Made by a program: the position numbers and the translations under genes
Notes under the pieces: generated by a model
Told to the model about the DNA's origin: nothing
The model's input: only the letters and a program-made list of their open reading frames with translations
Databases searched by the model: none
Shown here: positions 48,198 to 59,722 of the stretch, in pieces
Layout of the letters: the number at the start of each line of letters is the position of its first letter
Position numbering within the stretch: the first letter of the stretch is position 1
Source: Rhodococcus sp. KBS0724
Lineage (GTDB): Bacteria; Actinomycetota; Actinomycetes; Mycobacteriales; Mycobacteriaceae
NCBI RefSeq assembly: GCF_005938745.2
Contig: NZ_VCBX02000001.1
Location: forward strand, 3,603,501-3,667,500
Direction: 5' to 3'
DNA length: 64,000 nt

Positions 48198-49009
48198 CGG
48201 TAGTCCTCCTCGGTGACGGCGGTTGATTCCTCGCCGGTCCAGGTAACGAGCAGTGGCCCGAGCGGTTCGGGTTGGTCAAAGGCAATGGTGCGCCGACGGT
48301 ACAGCTCGAGCAGCGCCAGGAAGCGCGCGACAATCGGTGCGGCTTCGTCGCAGTCCTCGATCAGATCCGGAAACGGTACCCACTCGCCTGCGCCGCGAGC
48401 CCGCAGCAATTCGAGGATGAACTCTGCCTGTTCGGGGATGGAGATATTGGACACATGCAGGTGATCGAGGCTTACCGTGGGCACCGGCCGGGGAGCGAAG
48501 ACGGTTGCCGCGATCTCCGCGAACTTGTGCGAATCCACTCCGAGCAGCACTTCCGGGAGGAGACCGGCGAATTGGTCCTCGACGGCAACGGAACGTGGGT
48601 ATCGCCGCAGCGCTGCTTCCTCGAGTTCACCGAACAGCGTGGCAACTTGTTTGTAGGCACGATATTGAAGGAGCCTGGCAAAAAGTAGGTCGCGGGCTTC
48701 GAGCAGAGCAAGATCTTCGGCGTCTTCGACCTCTCCCGCCGGCAGGAGCCTGGCGGCTTTCAGGTCCAGAAGTGTCGCAGCGACAACAAGAAACTCCGTC
48801 GTCTGATCGAGCCCCATCGCACTGCCGAGTTGCCTCGTGTAGGCGATGAAATCGTCGGTAACGGTGTGCAGCGCTATCTCGGTGACGTCGAGCTGGCGTT
48901 GGTTGATCAGGGAAAGCAGCAGATCGAACGGACCTTCGAAATTTCGAAGTGTTACGCGAAACTCTGCAACTGCCGGGGATGAATCTTCTTGCGGTGGAAT
49001 CAGTTTCAC
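48194..49009 (-). CDS. scpA: Segregation and condensation protein A
   Basis: The 271-residue kleisin has FRVTLRNFEGPFDLLLSLIN and QRQLDVTEIALHTVTDDFIA at the N-terminus and a C-terminal winged-helix part (EWVPFPDLIEDCDEAAPIVA, RFLALLELYRRRTIAFDQPE). The GTG start at 49009 shares one base with the parA stop (TAGTG); the longer frame to 49084 runs into parA and is not used. It bridges SMC heads with ScpB. Confidence 0.95.
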   Translation of the reverse strand: MKLIPPQEDSSPAVAEFRVTLRNFEGPFDLLLSLINQRQLDVTEIALHTVTDDFIAYTRQLGSAMGLDQTTEFLVVAATLLDLKAARLLPAGEVEDAEDLALLEARDLLFARLLQYRAYKQVATLFGELEEAALRRYPRSVAVEDQFAGLLPEVLLGVDSHKFAEIAATVFAPRPVPTVSLDHLHVSNISIPEQAEFILELLRARGAGEWVPFPDLIEDCDEAAPIVARFLALLELYRRRTIAFDQPEPLGPLLVTWTGEESTAVTEEDYR

Positions 49010-49992
49010 TAACGACCAGACCGGTGGATTACTTCGCGGGCCAGCGCCCGATACGCCTCGGCTCCCGCAGATTTGGGTGCCCACGTGGTAATCGGCTCGC
49101 CGGCCACGCTGGTTTCGGGGAAACGAACGGTGCGGTTGATGACGGTGTCGTAGACAACGTCGCCGAACACCTCGACGACGCGCGCCATCACCTCACGGGC
49201 GTGGAGTGTGCGCGAGTCGAACATCGTGACGACGATACCGGCCAGCTCGAGTTTGGAATTGAGCCGGTCGTGGACTTTCTCGACGGTGTCGTTGAGCAGC
49301 GCCAGTCCGCGCAGGCTGAAGTACTCGCATTCCATCGGAATGATCACGGAATCGGCGCAGGCCAAGGCGTTGACCGTCAGCAGACCCAGCGACGGCTGGC
49401 AATCGATGAGGACGTAGTCGTATCGATCCAGAACCGGATGCAGCACCCGGCCCAATGTCTGTTCGCGTCCCACTTCGGTGACAAGCTGAATCTCGGCCGC
49501 CGACAGATCGATATTGCTCGGCAGCAGATCCAGTCCGTCGATCCGGGTGCGCATCAGCACGTCGTCGATGGACACCCGTGGTTCGACGAGCAGGTTGTGA
49601 ACGGTCAGTTCCAGATCGTGGTGCTGCACACCCAGTCCTGCGGACAGCGCGCCCTGCGGGTCCAGATCGACCAACAACACGCGGCGGCCGTATTCCGCCA
49701 GCGCCGCTCCCAGATTGATGGTGGACGTCGTCTTCCCGACGCCACCCTTCTGGTTGCACATTGCGATGATCATCGCGGGACCGTGGTGGGGCAACGGCGT
49801 CGGCATCGGAACTTCTCGTACCGGCCTACCGGTTGGTCCCAGTTCTTCCGCAGATGCGGTGTCAGGCACTGTCGGTAGGTCGAAGATCGCCTCGGACTCG
49901 GCGGCTGGGGCAGGTTCCGTAGAAGGGTCGAGGTACTGGGTTGTGACATACGGCGGCGCTGACTCCGCCGCTGCTCGCTGCGATGTCGACAC
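49009..49992 (-). CDS. ParA-family chromosome partitioning ATPase (Rv1708-like)
   Basis: The 327-residue protein has a disordered N-terminus (about 85 residues, Pro/Glu-rich) and a deviant Walker A P-loop MCNQKGGVGKTTSTINLGAA. DLDPQGALSAGLGV and VLIDCQPSLGLLTVNALACA follow. It is a second ParA-type protein linked to scpAB, distinct from the parAB locus near the origin, and has no parB partner here. The start is GTG at 49992 with GGGGAG about 9 bases upstream. Likely roles are chromosome positioning or SMC loading; this is inferred from position. Confidence 0.92.
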   Translation of the reverse strand: MSTSQRAAAESAPPYVTTQYLDPSTEPAPAAESEAIFDLPTVPDTASAEELGPTGRPVREVPMPTPLPHHGPAMIIAMCNQKGGVGKTTSTINLGAALAEYGRRVLLVDLDPQGALSAGLGVQHHDLELTVHNLLVEPRVSIDDVLMRTRIDGLDLLPSNIDLSAAEIQLVTEVGREQTLGRVLHPVLDRYDYVLIDCQPSLGLLTVNALACADSVIIPMECEYFSLRGLALLNDTVEKVHDRLNSKLELAGIVVTMFDSRTLHAREVMARVVEVFGDVVYDTVINRTVRFPETSVAGEPITTWAPKSAGAEAYRALAREVIHRSGR

Positions 49993-50164
49993 GGTCCGAT
50001 GCTCCCCTGTTCTTTCGACGGTTGCTCTCGGCGCCGGCAACCCGTGGAATACCCGGCAATACCGAATTCCGACAGGCCGAATACTCACAAGAGTCGCTCG
50101 CGCGTCTTGAACGCTACCGCTTATTTCTCCGATTTCTCACGCAACACGCATTACACGCAAGCGG

Positions 50165-51088
50165 CTACCGCGCCCGAGGGTGTGCTTGCGCCCACACTTC
50201 ACGCAGCGCTGTGACGGTCACCAAGGTGTAGATCTGGGTTGTCGTGACCGACGCGTGGCCCAGAAGTTCCTGCACAACACGAACGTCGGCACCACCGTCG
50301 AGCAGGTGCGTGGCAAAGGAATGTCGCAGTGTGTGGGGCGAAACGTCCGCGGTGATTCCTGCCGATGCCGCCGAGTCCTGAAGGATCTGCCAGGCACTTT
50401 GCCGCGACAACCGTCCACCGCGCGCGTTCAGGAACAGCGCAGGCAATCCCCTGGTGGCCAGTGCAGGCCGGCCACGCACAAGATACGCGTCGACGGCCTC
50501 GATCGCGGGCCGACCGATAGGCACCACGCGTTGCTTACCGCCCTTGCCTTGGAGCACAACGGATCGCGACTGCGTGTCGATGTCGTCGACATCGAGGTCG
50601 ATGGCTTCCGAGATACGCGCGCCGGTGGAGTAGAGCAGTTCCAGGAGTGCGCGATCCCTCAGATCCCGTGGACCGTCGCCGGCAGCGCCACCGCCGGATG
50701 CTTCGAGGAGCGCGATGATCTGATCGAGCGGGAGCGCTTTGGGGAGTTTGCGTCCGGGGGTCGGCGGTTTGACCGCCCGGGCCACGTCGACAGTTGTGAG
50801 CCCTTCGGCGGTGGAGAACTTGTGAAAACCTCGGACCGCGATCAGGGTGCGTGCGGCAGAGCTCGGCGCCAACGCGATGATTCCGGCGTCCTTGTCCCCC
50901 AGCCGCAGATTCGTCACGAACTCCGTGATGTCGTTTTCAGCTACACCCGAGACGTTGTCGATGCCGCGGGCATTGAGATAATCGACGTAGCGGTACAGAT
51001 CTCTCCGGTACGAGAGAAGGGTGTTGCGCGCCGATCCCCGCTCGACTGCTAGGTGGTCGAGAAACGAATCCACCTGTCGGGCAAGCAT
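50165..51088 (-). CDS. xerD: Site-specific tyrosine recombinase XerD
   Basis: The 307-residue recombinase resolves chromosome dimers at dif with XerC. The N-terminal SAM-like domain ([20 protein letters not shown]) precedes a catalytic domain with arginine in [43 protein letters not shown] and nucleophile tyrosine in QIYTLV. It starts one base after the NUDIX gene stop. The setting in a conserved housekeeping block argues against a phage integrase. Confidence 0.95.
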   Translation of the reverse strand: MLARQVDSFLDHLAVERGSARNTLLSYRRDLYRYVDYLNARGIDNVSGVAENDITEFVTNLRLGDKDAGIIALAPSSAARTLIAVRGFHKFSTAEGLTTVDVARAVKPPTPGRKLPKALPLDQIIALLEASGGGAAGDGPRDLRDRALLELLYSTGARISEAIDLDVDDIDTQSRSVVLQGKGGKQRVVPIGRPAIEAVDAYLVRGRPALATRGLPALFLNARGGRLSRQSAWQILQDSAASAGITADVSPHTLRHSFATHLLDGGADVRVVQELLGHASVTTTQIYTLVTVTALREVWAQAHPRAR

Positions 51089-51089
51089 T

Positions 51090-51722
51090 TCAGACCCTGG
51101 ACTTGCGTTCTCCGAAAGCCGTCGGACGGTCCGGCCACGGTGCGTCGGCGGGCCGCAACGCGGTGCCCGCGGAACGTGCTGCCGCCAACGCCAAGATGCC
51201 GGACACCGCAGTGGCGTTCACCAGATCGCCGCGCAACGCCATGTCGACGGCCTCAGCCAACGGCACCCGGGCAATCTGCAGATCAGCCTCTTCATGTTCG
51301 GGATCTTCCCGGTCCACGTCGTGCAACCCCTCGGCGAGGAACACGCGCACCGCTTCGTCGGTGAATCCCGGCGAGAGTGCAACGTCGACAAGCACAGACC
51401 AGCGATCAGCGCCCAGCCCGGTTTCTTCGCCCAACTCACGCGCGGCCGCGTCCAACGGACTCTCACCAGGCGCGTCGAGGAGACCGGCCGGGATCTCCCA
51501 CAACCGGTGACCGAGCGGATGCCGATATTGGTGAATCAGAACAACATTGTCGTCGGCATCGATCGCCACCACCGCAACTGCGCCATGATGTTCGACGACC
51601 TCCCGGTCGGCCCGCTGACCCCCTGGCATCACCACAGAATCCTTACGCAACGCGATGATCGCGCCGGTGTAGATCGTGGTGGAGTCAAGGGTGTCGAATT
51701 CGTGCCGACCGGGGTCGCTCAT
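51090..51722 (-). CDS. NUDIX hydrolase, ADP-ribose pyrophosphatase-like
   Basis: A 210-residue protein with the Nudix box from [20 protein letters not shown] to ETGLG, preceded by [17 protein letters not shown] and followed by [14 protein letters not shown]. These are typical of ADP-ribose pyrophosphatases, and the Rv1700 ortholog at this place has that activity. It lies between pyrG (6-base gap) and xerD (1-base gap), so all three are probably co-transcribed. Confidence 0.92.
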   Translation of the reverse strand: MSDPGRHEFDTLDSTTIYTGAIIALRKDSVVMPGGQRADREVVEHHGAVAVVAIDADDNVVLIHQYRHPLGHRLWEIPAGLLDAPGESPLDAAARELGEETGLGADRWSVLVDVALSPGFTDEAVRVFLAEGLHDVDREDPEHEEADLQIARVPLAEAVDMALRGDLVNATAVSGILALAAARSAGTALRPADAPWPDRPTAFGERKSRV

Positions 51723-51728
51723 ATGCTT

Positions 51729-53591
<1,863 letters not shown>

Positions 53592-53632
53592 CTACTACGC
53601 GCCGAGTTTCGCCCCACGATGTGACCGGGGTA

Positions 53633-54580
53633 TCAACTCGCGGGTGCACCGACGGTGATCGCCGCGGCTCCCGGGCCGGTTCCGTACCGCCCCGCTCCGC
53701 CGTTCAACTGCTCTTGCAGAGCAAGCGGGGTCGTGATCTTGCCTGCCTCCCGATCGACGTTGTCGATGGTCGTCAGACCCGCTGAGAGCGCCGCATCAGC
53801 CCGTACAACTGCAATCGGACCATTGCCATCGGCCGAGCCGGGTCGACCCGCCAGAACCGTCCCTGCGCCGCGTCCGTCCAGCGCACCCGCAAAGCGAGCG
53901 ATCACCGCGCCGCGGTTGCCCGAAGCTCCGTCGTCCGACGCGTTGTCGCCCGTGAGCACTACTGCAAGCTGAGCCGGCTTGACGACGCCGTCGTACGTGA
54001 CAAAACCTGCACTACGCAACGTGTCGAGAGCAAGATTCAACTCGTCCGACGTGCTCTGCGGTTCGCTGGTCGATCCGTTGAGCAGAAGCACTGATCCGAG
54101 CAGGTCACCCGCAAGGCTGCCCTGATCGACCGCTCCCGTCTTGAGCGTGATGCCCGCGGGGATCACGTTGTTCACTACCGTCCGCAGACGGTCACCACCG
54201 CTGGCGTCGACAAACGAATCCGTCAGGGACACGCGACCCGTCACGGCGCCGCCCGATGCTGCGATCAGTCGCGTGACACCATCCAGGTCGCTCGGATCAG
54301 CGTCGGGTGCTGTCACCAACACAACCGTGCGACCAGCGAGGGAATCACGCACGACGCGTCCGCCCACTGCCGAGTCGAAACCGTCAGCGGAGTTGAGTTG
54401 CTCTTCGAGATGATTTGTCTGTTCGTTGAGATTTTCGATCTCGTTCTGCAGATCAGCCTTGTCGTCGCGTAGACCGGAGAGAAGCCCACTCGACAACATT
54501 CCGGATCCGAGAACAACGCCAATGGCGAGTGCCAAGAAAATAGCCGCAATCGAAATTGCGTGTTGACGCATAGAAATCAC
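53633..54580 (-). CDS. mctB: Copper transporter / septal envelope protein MctB (SteB)
   Basis: A 315-residue protein with an N-terminal membrane helix (MRQHAISIAAIFLALAIGVV), a coiled coil (DKADLQNEIENLNEQTNHLE) and an external domain (GRTVVLVTAPDADPSDL, GAVTGRVSLTDSFVDASGGD, LAGDLLGSVLLLNG). It matches remembered Rv1698 throughout. Rv1698 was described as an outer-membrane copper-resistance protein and the corynebacterial homolog as SteB, a septal protein working with SteA. The GTG at 54580 overlaps the steA stop (GTGA). Confidence 0.9.
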   Translation of the reverse strand: MISMRQHAISIAAIFLALAIGVVLGSGMLSSGLLSGLRDDKADLQNEIENLNEQTNHLEEQLNSADGFDSAVGGRVVRDSLAGRTVVLVTAPDADPSDLDGVTRLIAASGGAVTGRVSLTDSFVDASGGDRLRTVVNNVIPAGITLKTGAVDQGSLAGDLLGSVLLLNGSTSEPQSTSDELNLALDTLRSAGFVTYDGVVKPAQLAVVLTGDNASDDGASGNRGAVIARFAGALDGRGAGTVLAGRPGSADGNGPIAVVRADAALSAGLTTIDNVDREAGKITTPLALQEQLNGGAGRYGTGPGAAAITVGAPAS

Positions 54581-55761
54581 TTGAAGAGCCCCTGAACCCA
54601 CAGCGCAAAGCTGTTCCATGTTGCGATTGCCCAGTCGAGAACTTCACTACCGGCATTGGATACGACCAGCGCGACGATTACCGCGACCAGTGCGGCGAGC
54701 ACCAGCAGAGCAATAGCTCCCCCGGATACCCGACTGCGATACAGCGTTGCGACGGCTTTGGCGTCGACAAGTTTCGGACCGACCTTGAGCCTGGTCATGA
54801 ACGCCGACGGGTTGCTTTCGCGGCGAGCACGATCGAAGAATTCGTCGAGCGAGACGACGTTACCGACTGTGACGATCAGCGACGCACCATGATGGTCCGC
54901 GAGCAGTAGAGCCAGATCGGTCGGGGAACCCGTTGCCGGGAACGTCATGGCACCGATTCCGAGATCCTGGATGCGCGACAGGCCGGCAGCATGACCGTCC
55001 TGGTCTGCGGGCAGAACCACCTCGGCGCCGGACTTCAGAGTGGCACTGGTGATTTCCTCCGGGTCGCCCACGATGAGGTCGGGGCGGTAGCCGGCTTTGC
55101 TCAGCACGTCGGCACCCGCGCCGACACCGATCATGATCGGCGAGTACTCCTTGATGAACGGCTTCAGGTTCTTCAGATCTGCTTCGTGATCGGGTCCGTC
55201 GGACACCACCACGACATGGCGATCCTTGAGATTGATGTCGATGTCGGGCACGCCGATGCCGTCGATGAGGAGCGGACTTTCGGTTCGGATGAACTCGATT
55301 GTGTTGCCGGAGAACGCTTCGAGGTGATCCACCAGTCCGGTTTTTGCCTCGATCATCCGATCGGAGATCTCGGCCTCCGACTGTTCCTCACCCTTGACGA
55401 GGCTCTTCGTTCCGTTGAAGATCTCGCCTTCGTGCAGGCGAATCTTGCTGCCGTCCTTGACGGACTTGAAGACCTCGCCGTCCGGCGCGTCGATCAGGAC
55501 GATCCCGTTGGCGACAATCACCTCCGGGCCGAGGTTCGGGTATCTACCGGAGATGGACGGCGACGCGTTGACAACCGCGAGCACTCCGGCTTTCACCAGA
55601 GCGTCGGCTGTCCGCCGGTCGATGTCGAGTTCGTCCAGGACGACGATATCCCCGGGACCGACACGGCGTAAAAGCTTGGCCGTATTCCGATCGACCCTGG
55701 CGATGCCGCTGATCCCTGGCAACGACGTGGTGTTACGGGAGAGCAATGCGGGCATCTTCAT
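54577..55761 (-). CDS. steA: Septal envelope-associated protein SteA
   Basis: A 394-residue protein: GISGIARVDRNTAKLLRRVG, NASPSISGRYPNLGPEVIVA, NTIEFIRTESPLLIDGIGVP, VGVGAGADVLSKAGYRPDLI and GDPEEI, then a C-terminal membrane helix (GAIALLVLAALVAVIVALVV). The DGIG and GAGAD motifs recall thiamin-pyrophosphokinase-like folds. It corresponds to Rv1697; corynebacterial SteA acts with SteB at the division septum. The ATG at 55761 (MKMPALLSRN) is chosen by similarity to Rv1697; the frame stays open to 55815. Confidence 0.9.
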   Translation of the reverse strand: MKMPALLSRNTTSLPGISGIARVDRNTAKLLRRVGPGDIVVLDELDIDRRTADALVKAGVLAVVNASPSISGRYPNLGPEVIVANGIVLIDAPDGEVFKSVKDGSKIRLHEGEIFNGTKSLVKGEEQSEAEISDRMIEAKTGLVDHLEAFSGNTIEFIRTESPLLIDGIGVPDIDINLKDRHVVVVSDGPDHEADLKNLKPFIKEYSPIMIGVGAGADVLSKAGYRPDLIVGDPEEITSATLKSGAEVVLPADQDGHAAGLSRIQDLGIGAMTFPATGSPTDLALLLADHHGASLIVTVGNVVSLDEFFDRARRESNPSAFMTRLKVGPKLVDAKAVATLYRSRVSGGAIALLVLAALVAVIVALVVSNAGSEVLDWAIATWNSFALWVQGLFK

Positions 55762-55849
55762 GGCTTCGATGATGAACCCGAACCTGCCGCTATCGGTGGA
55801 GGCGCGCCGAACCAACTACCACATCAACCACAACTGCACCACGAAATGT

Positions 55850-57625
55850 TCAATCTGTGACGCGTGCCGCATTGGCAATTTCCAGCAGTTCCTCGGCGTG
55901 TGCGCGACCCGTTTCAGTATCGTCCAAACCGGCCAACATCCGGGCCAGTTCCACGACTCGATCGCTGTCGGAGAGAGTCCGAACTCCACTGCTGACGACG
56001 CCACCCTTGTCGTCTACCTTGTCGACCACGAGGTGCGTATCAGCGAATGCAGCCACCTGCGGAAGGTGCGTCACCACGATCACCTGATGTGTACGAGCGA
56101 GTTTCGCCAACCGGCGTCCGATCTCGACTGCGGCGCGGCCACCAACTCCGGCGTCCACCTCGTCGAACACCATTGTCGCGCCGGTGTCGCTACCAGCAAG
56201 AACAACTTCCAGCGCGAGCATCACTCGGGAGAGTTCACCGCCGGACGCGCTTTTACTGATCGGCAACGACGGAGCGCCGCTGTGCGCCGACAACCGGAAC
56301 TCCACCTCGTCCACGCCGCCGGAACCGGCATGCACTTCCACTCCCCCGACACTCAGTGGAGCCGAATCCTGCGGGCTGGCGATCTGCTGACGCACACTCA
56401 CGTCCAAACCAGCCCGGCCCATTGCCAGTCCGGCGAGTTCCGCGCTGACGGCTTTCGACAGTTTTGCCGCTGCCTTGACCCGCGCTGCGCTGAGCTTGGT
56501 GGCCGCCTCTGCCGTCAGTGCAGCGGTTTCCTCGACCTGCTTACTCAACAATCCGAGAGCATCAGACGATACGTCGAGCTTGGACAGACGAGTTCGAGCG
56601 GTGTCCGCCCATTCCAGAACTCCGTCGACGTCAGCGGCGTACTTGCGCGTGAGCGTCTTGAGTTCGGATTGGCGCGACAGCAAAGTGTTCAGCGCACCCG
56701 GATCGGACGGCAAACCGGCAAGATAGGAATTGAGATCGCCAGCCACATCGGTGACAACGGCGATGGCATCGGCCAGCCTGGCACCCAACCCGTCCAGATC
56801 GGCATCGACGACGGACTCGATTCGCGCCCTGGCCTCCGACATCAGATCCAGCGCCGGCGACACTCCGACATCTGCACTGGCCATGTCGTCACTACCGGCA
56901 AGCGCCGCGTGCGCTTCCTCCGCTGCCGAGCGCAGCGAATCCAAATCACTGAGGCGCCGAACCTCGGCAACAATCGTGGCGTCCTCACCCGGTTCCGGTG
57001 CAACACCGTCGATTTCGTTGAGCGCAAAGGTCAGCTGATCTGCTTCCTGCGCCAACTCGCGGGCCTTCGACGTGCGTTCGATCAGTTCCGAACGGGCATC
57101 GAGCCACTCGCGACGATGCTTGCGGTAGCGCGTCAGGAGCGTTCCGATTGTCTTGTCGCCGAACCGGTCCAGAGCATTGCGCTGCTGGTCGGGACGGAGC
57201 AGACGGAGCTGATCATTCTGTCCGTGCACCGTCAACAAGGGATCGGTGAACTCCGAGAGCACACCGGCCGGGACGCTGCGACCACCCAGATGCGCGCGCG
57301 ATCGTCCGTCGCTGCCCACCGTCCGGACCGCGATGATGCTGCCGTCCTCGTCACGTTCGGCGCCGGACGACTCGAGGATCCGCGCGATCTCTCGTTCCGA
57401 CGTCGGCGACAGATCCGTGACGAACCTGCCCTCGACCACGGCGCGGGATGCGCCCAGACGCACCCGACCGGCATCTGCCCGCGCACCACTGAGCAGGTGC
57501 AGGCTGGTGACAACCATCGTCTTGCCGGCACCGGTCTCACCGGTGAGGACGGTCAATCCCTCGTGAAATTGCGCTGACGCCTCGGAGATCACACCCAGGC
57601 TGTCGATTCGGATCTCTGCGAGCAC
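55850..57625 (-). CDS. recN: DNA repair protein RecN
   Basis: The 591-residue SMC-like ATPase starts MLAEIRIDSLGVISEASAQF, with Walker A GETGAGKT at residues 29-36 and Walker B ATMVFDEVDAGVGGRAAVEI. The signature ISKSASGGELSRVMLALEVV precedes Walker B. The middle is a long coiled coil rich in Ala, Glu and Arg. It acts in double-strand break repair. It starts 3 bases after nadK, and the nadK-recN order is common in bacteria. Confidence 0.97.
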   Translation of the reverse strand: MLAEIRIDSLGVISEASAQFHEGLTVLTGETGAGKTMVVTSLHLLSGARADAGRVRLGASRAVVEGRFVTDLSPTSEREIARILESSGAERDEDGSIIAVRTVGSDGRSRAHLGGRSVPAGVLSEFTDPLLTVHGQNDQLRLLRPDQQRNALDRFGDKTIGTLLTRYRKHRREWLDARSELIERTSKARELAQEADQLTFALNEIDGVAPEPGEDATIVAEVRRLSDLDSLRSAAEEAHAALAGSDDMASADVGVSPALDLMSEARARIESVVDADLDGLGARLADAIAVVTDVAGDLNSYLAGLPSDPGALNTLLSRQSELKTLTRKYAADVDGVLEWADTARTRLSKLDVSSDALGLLSKQVEETAALTAEAATKLSAARVKAAAKLSKAVSAELAGLAMGRAGLDVSVRQQIASPQDSAPLSVGGVEVHAGSGGVDEVEFRLSAHSGAPSLPISKSASGGELSRVMLALEVVLAGSDTGATMVFDEVDAGVGGRAAVEIGRRLAKLARTHQVIVVTHLPQVAAFADTHLVVDKVDDKGGVVSSGVRTLSDSDRVVELARMLAGLDDTETGRAHAEELLEIANAARVTD

Positions 57626-57628
57626 GTT

Positions 57629-58576
57629 TTAAGGCTTCCTTCCCCGCCACCCGGTCACCGGCAATTCGAACTTTCGAACCATCCGATCGGCAAACGGCGC
57701 CGAGTCCAGTCGTACCCACTTGACCGGCGTCGCACCCCGAACAACTTCGACGCGTCCGCCTGCAGGCAGTTCCAGCGTGCGGCGTCCGTCGCAGAACACC
57801 AACCCGTCATGACTGCCGGCGACGGTCTCCACCGCGATCAGAGATTCCGGACTGGTGACGAGTGGACGCGCGAACAGTGCATGGGCGTTGCTCGGAACCA
57901 CAAGCAGCGCTTCGAGTTCCGGCCACACCACCGGACCACCGGCAGAAAACGCATAGGCCGTCGATCCCGTCGGAGTGGACACCAGGACACCGTCGCAGCC
58001 GAACGCCGACACCGGCCGTCCGTCAACTTCGAGAACAACTTCAAGAACGCCCAGACGAGAACGATTCTCGATGCTCGCCTCGTTGAGAGCCCAGCCTCGG
58101 TCGATGATCTCGTCGTCAACCCTGATCACGACGTCCAACGTCATGCGTTGTTCGACGCGGTACTCCTTGCGGACTACCTGCGCGAGCGCCTCTTCCAGAT
58201 GCTCGGCCTCGGTCTCCGCCAAGAACCCGATGCGTCCGAGGTTGATTCCGAGAACCGGAATCGATGCTTCCTGAGCCAATTCCGCCGCTCGGAGAAATGT
58301 TCCGTCGCCGCCGAGAACCAGAACCATCTCGCAGCCGACAGCCGCTTCGGGGCCCGGATGAACAACTGTCACATCCAGATCCGGAGCCGAGAATCCCTCG
58401 GGCGCTGTCATTGCCTCGATACGGGAACTGTCGGCTTCATCGACCAGTACCCGCAAACCGATGCCGGCGCTCTCGAATATCTTTCCGACGCGTCTGGCGG
58501 TTTCGGTGATATCGCGGCGACCCGGGTGCGCCACCAGAAGAATCTCGCGTGACTCACCCCCGGCGGTTGGATTCAC
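57629..58576 (-). CDS. nadK: NAD kinase
   Basis: The 315-residue enzyme phosphorylates NAD to NADP. The nucleotide-binding motif is [15 protein letters not shown], followed by [42 protein letters not shown] and [11 protein letters not shown]. The GTG start overlaps the tlyA stop by 4 bases. Confidence 0.97.
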   Translation of the reverse strand: MNPTAGGESREILLVAHPGRRDITETARRVGKIFESAGIGLRVLVDEADSSRIEAMTAPEGFSAPDLDVTVVHPGPEAAVGCEMVLVLGGDGTFLRAAELAQEASIPVLGINLGRIGFLAETEAEHLEEALAQVVRKEYRVEQRMTLDVVIRVDDEIIDRGWALNEASIENRSRLGVLEVVLEVDGRPVSAFGCDGVLVSTPTGSTAYAFSAGGPVVWPELEALLVVPSNAHALFARPLVTSPESLIAVETVAGSHDGLVFCDGRRTLELPAGGRVEVVRGATPVKWVRLDSAPFADRMVRKFELPVTGWRGRKP

Positions 58577-59403
58577 TGCGGACCTTCCTCTACAGCTATA
58601 CGGATCAGATCCTCGACCGACGGCGCATCGTCAGCCTGCTCCTGCGGTGCGATTTCCTTGCGAAGCCACAAGAAGTACTCGACGTTTCCGGACGGGCCTG
58701 GCAACGGGCTCGCCACAACACCGACGGTACGCAGTCCCACCTTTGCTGCTGCTTCGGACACTTCGAGGACAGCTGAGATCCGAAGCTCCGGATCACGAAC
58801 AACCCCACCCGCGCCGACGCGATCCTTGCCGACCTCGAACTGCGGCTTCACCATCGGGACCAGGTCGGCGCCGTCTGCGGTGCAGGCGACAAATGCCGGG
58901 AGCACAAGTTTGAGGGAGATGAACGAGAGGTCAGCAACAACCATGTCGACGGTCCCGCCGATGGTCTCGGCGTCGATGGCGCGGACATTGGTGCGATCGA
59001 TGACGTGAACCCGCTCGTCGGACTGCAATCGCCACACCAACTGGCCGTATCCGACGTCGACGGCTACTACTTCCTTGGCGCCGCGGGTCAACAGGACATC
59101 GGTGAATCCACCGGTTGACGCGCCGGCGTCAAGACAACGACGACCCTCGATGCTCAGCCCCGATTCGCCGAAAGCATCAAGTGCGCCGATCAGTTTGTGT
59201 GCGCCACGGGAGGCCCAGGAGACCTCTTGCTCGACCTCGACCACGCGCAGCGGTGTACCTGCTTCGATAGCCGTAGCCGGTTTGGTGGCAACGGCTCCCG
59301 AGATGAGGACCCGGCCGGCCGAGATCAACTCTTGTGCGTGATCGCGTGAACGTGCCAATCCACGACGGACGAGTTCGGCGTCCACCCGTGCTCTACGTGC
59401 CAT
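58573..59403 (-). CDS. tlyA: TlyA family rRNA 2'-O-methyltransferase
   Basis: A 276-residue protein with an N-terminal S4 RNA-binding domain ([31 protein letters not shown]) and an FtsJ/RrmJ-type methyltransferase domain with SAM motif [37 protein letters not shown] and [15 protein letters not shown] follow. TlyA methylates 16S and 23S rRNA in mycobacteria and affects capreomycin sensitivity. The downstream stop overlaps nadK. Confidence 0.95.
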   Translation of the reverse strand: MARRARVDAELVRRGLARSRDHAQELISAGRVLISGAVATKPATAIEAGTPLRVVEVEQEVSWASRGAHKLIGALDAFGESGLSIEGRRCLDAGASTGGFTDVLLTRGAKEVVAVDVGYGQLVWRLQSDERVHVIDRTNVRAIDAETIGGTVDMVVADLSFISLKLVLPAFVACTADGADLVPMVKPQFEVGKDRVGAGGVVRDPELRISAVLEVSEAAAKVGLRTVGVVASPLPGPSGNVEYFLWLRKEIAPQEQADDAPSVEDLIRIAVEEGPQ

Positions 59404-59404
59404 G

Positions 59405-59647
59405 TCAGACCCTGTCCACAGACGCCAGTGCTTGGACCAGCACCTCGTGTGCTTGTTCCAGTAATTGCGCCTTGTGTGGAATCACGCCTGCTCCGTGCTG
59501 ATCGTTCGGATCCTGATCGAGTTGCCCGAGACTCACGAGCAAAGCGTCGACGTCGGAGCGAACACGATCCGGGTCAACACCTCGCAACGGCCCCGGCACG
59601 CCGGTGCCAGGGCTCGTGTTTTTGTTGTTCGATATCGGGGTGCTCAT
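59405..59647 (-). CDS. Small conserved hypothetical protein (Rv1693-like position)
   Basis: An 80-residue protein: VDPDRVRSDVDALLVSLGQL and IPHKAQLLEQAHEVLVQALA, with a polar disordered N-terminus (STPISNNKNTSPGTG). It probably forms a helical hairpin. The ATG at 59647 is favoured over 59710 because the longer version adds a low-quality leader. Its stop is 1 base from the tlyA start. The same small gene occupies this place in M. tuberculosis; function unknown. Confidence 0.7.
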   Translation of the reverse strand: MSTPISNNKNTSPGTGVPGPLRGVDPDRVRSDVDALLVSLGQLDQDPNDQHGAGVIPHKAQLLEQAHEVLVQALASVDRV

Positions 59648-59722
59648 CGCGCACAACGCTAGTGCATGACCTTTGGATGCGCACACATCCCCACCCCGCG
59701 AGTCGAACACTCTTGCGAGAAT

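Noticed and set aside
50165..51088. Phage integrase
   Set aside because: The tyrosine recombinase sits in a conserved housekeeping block between a NUDIX gene and a parA-like gene, the usual place of xerD in relatives.
55394..57577. 727-residue open frame on the plus strand
   Set aside because: It runs opposite recN, with antisense-type composition.
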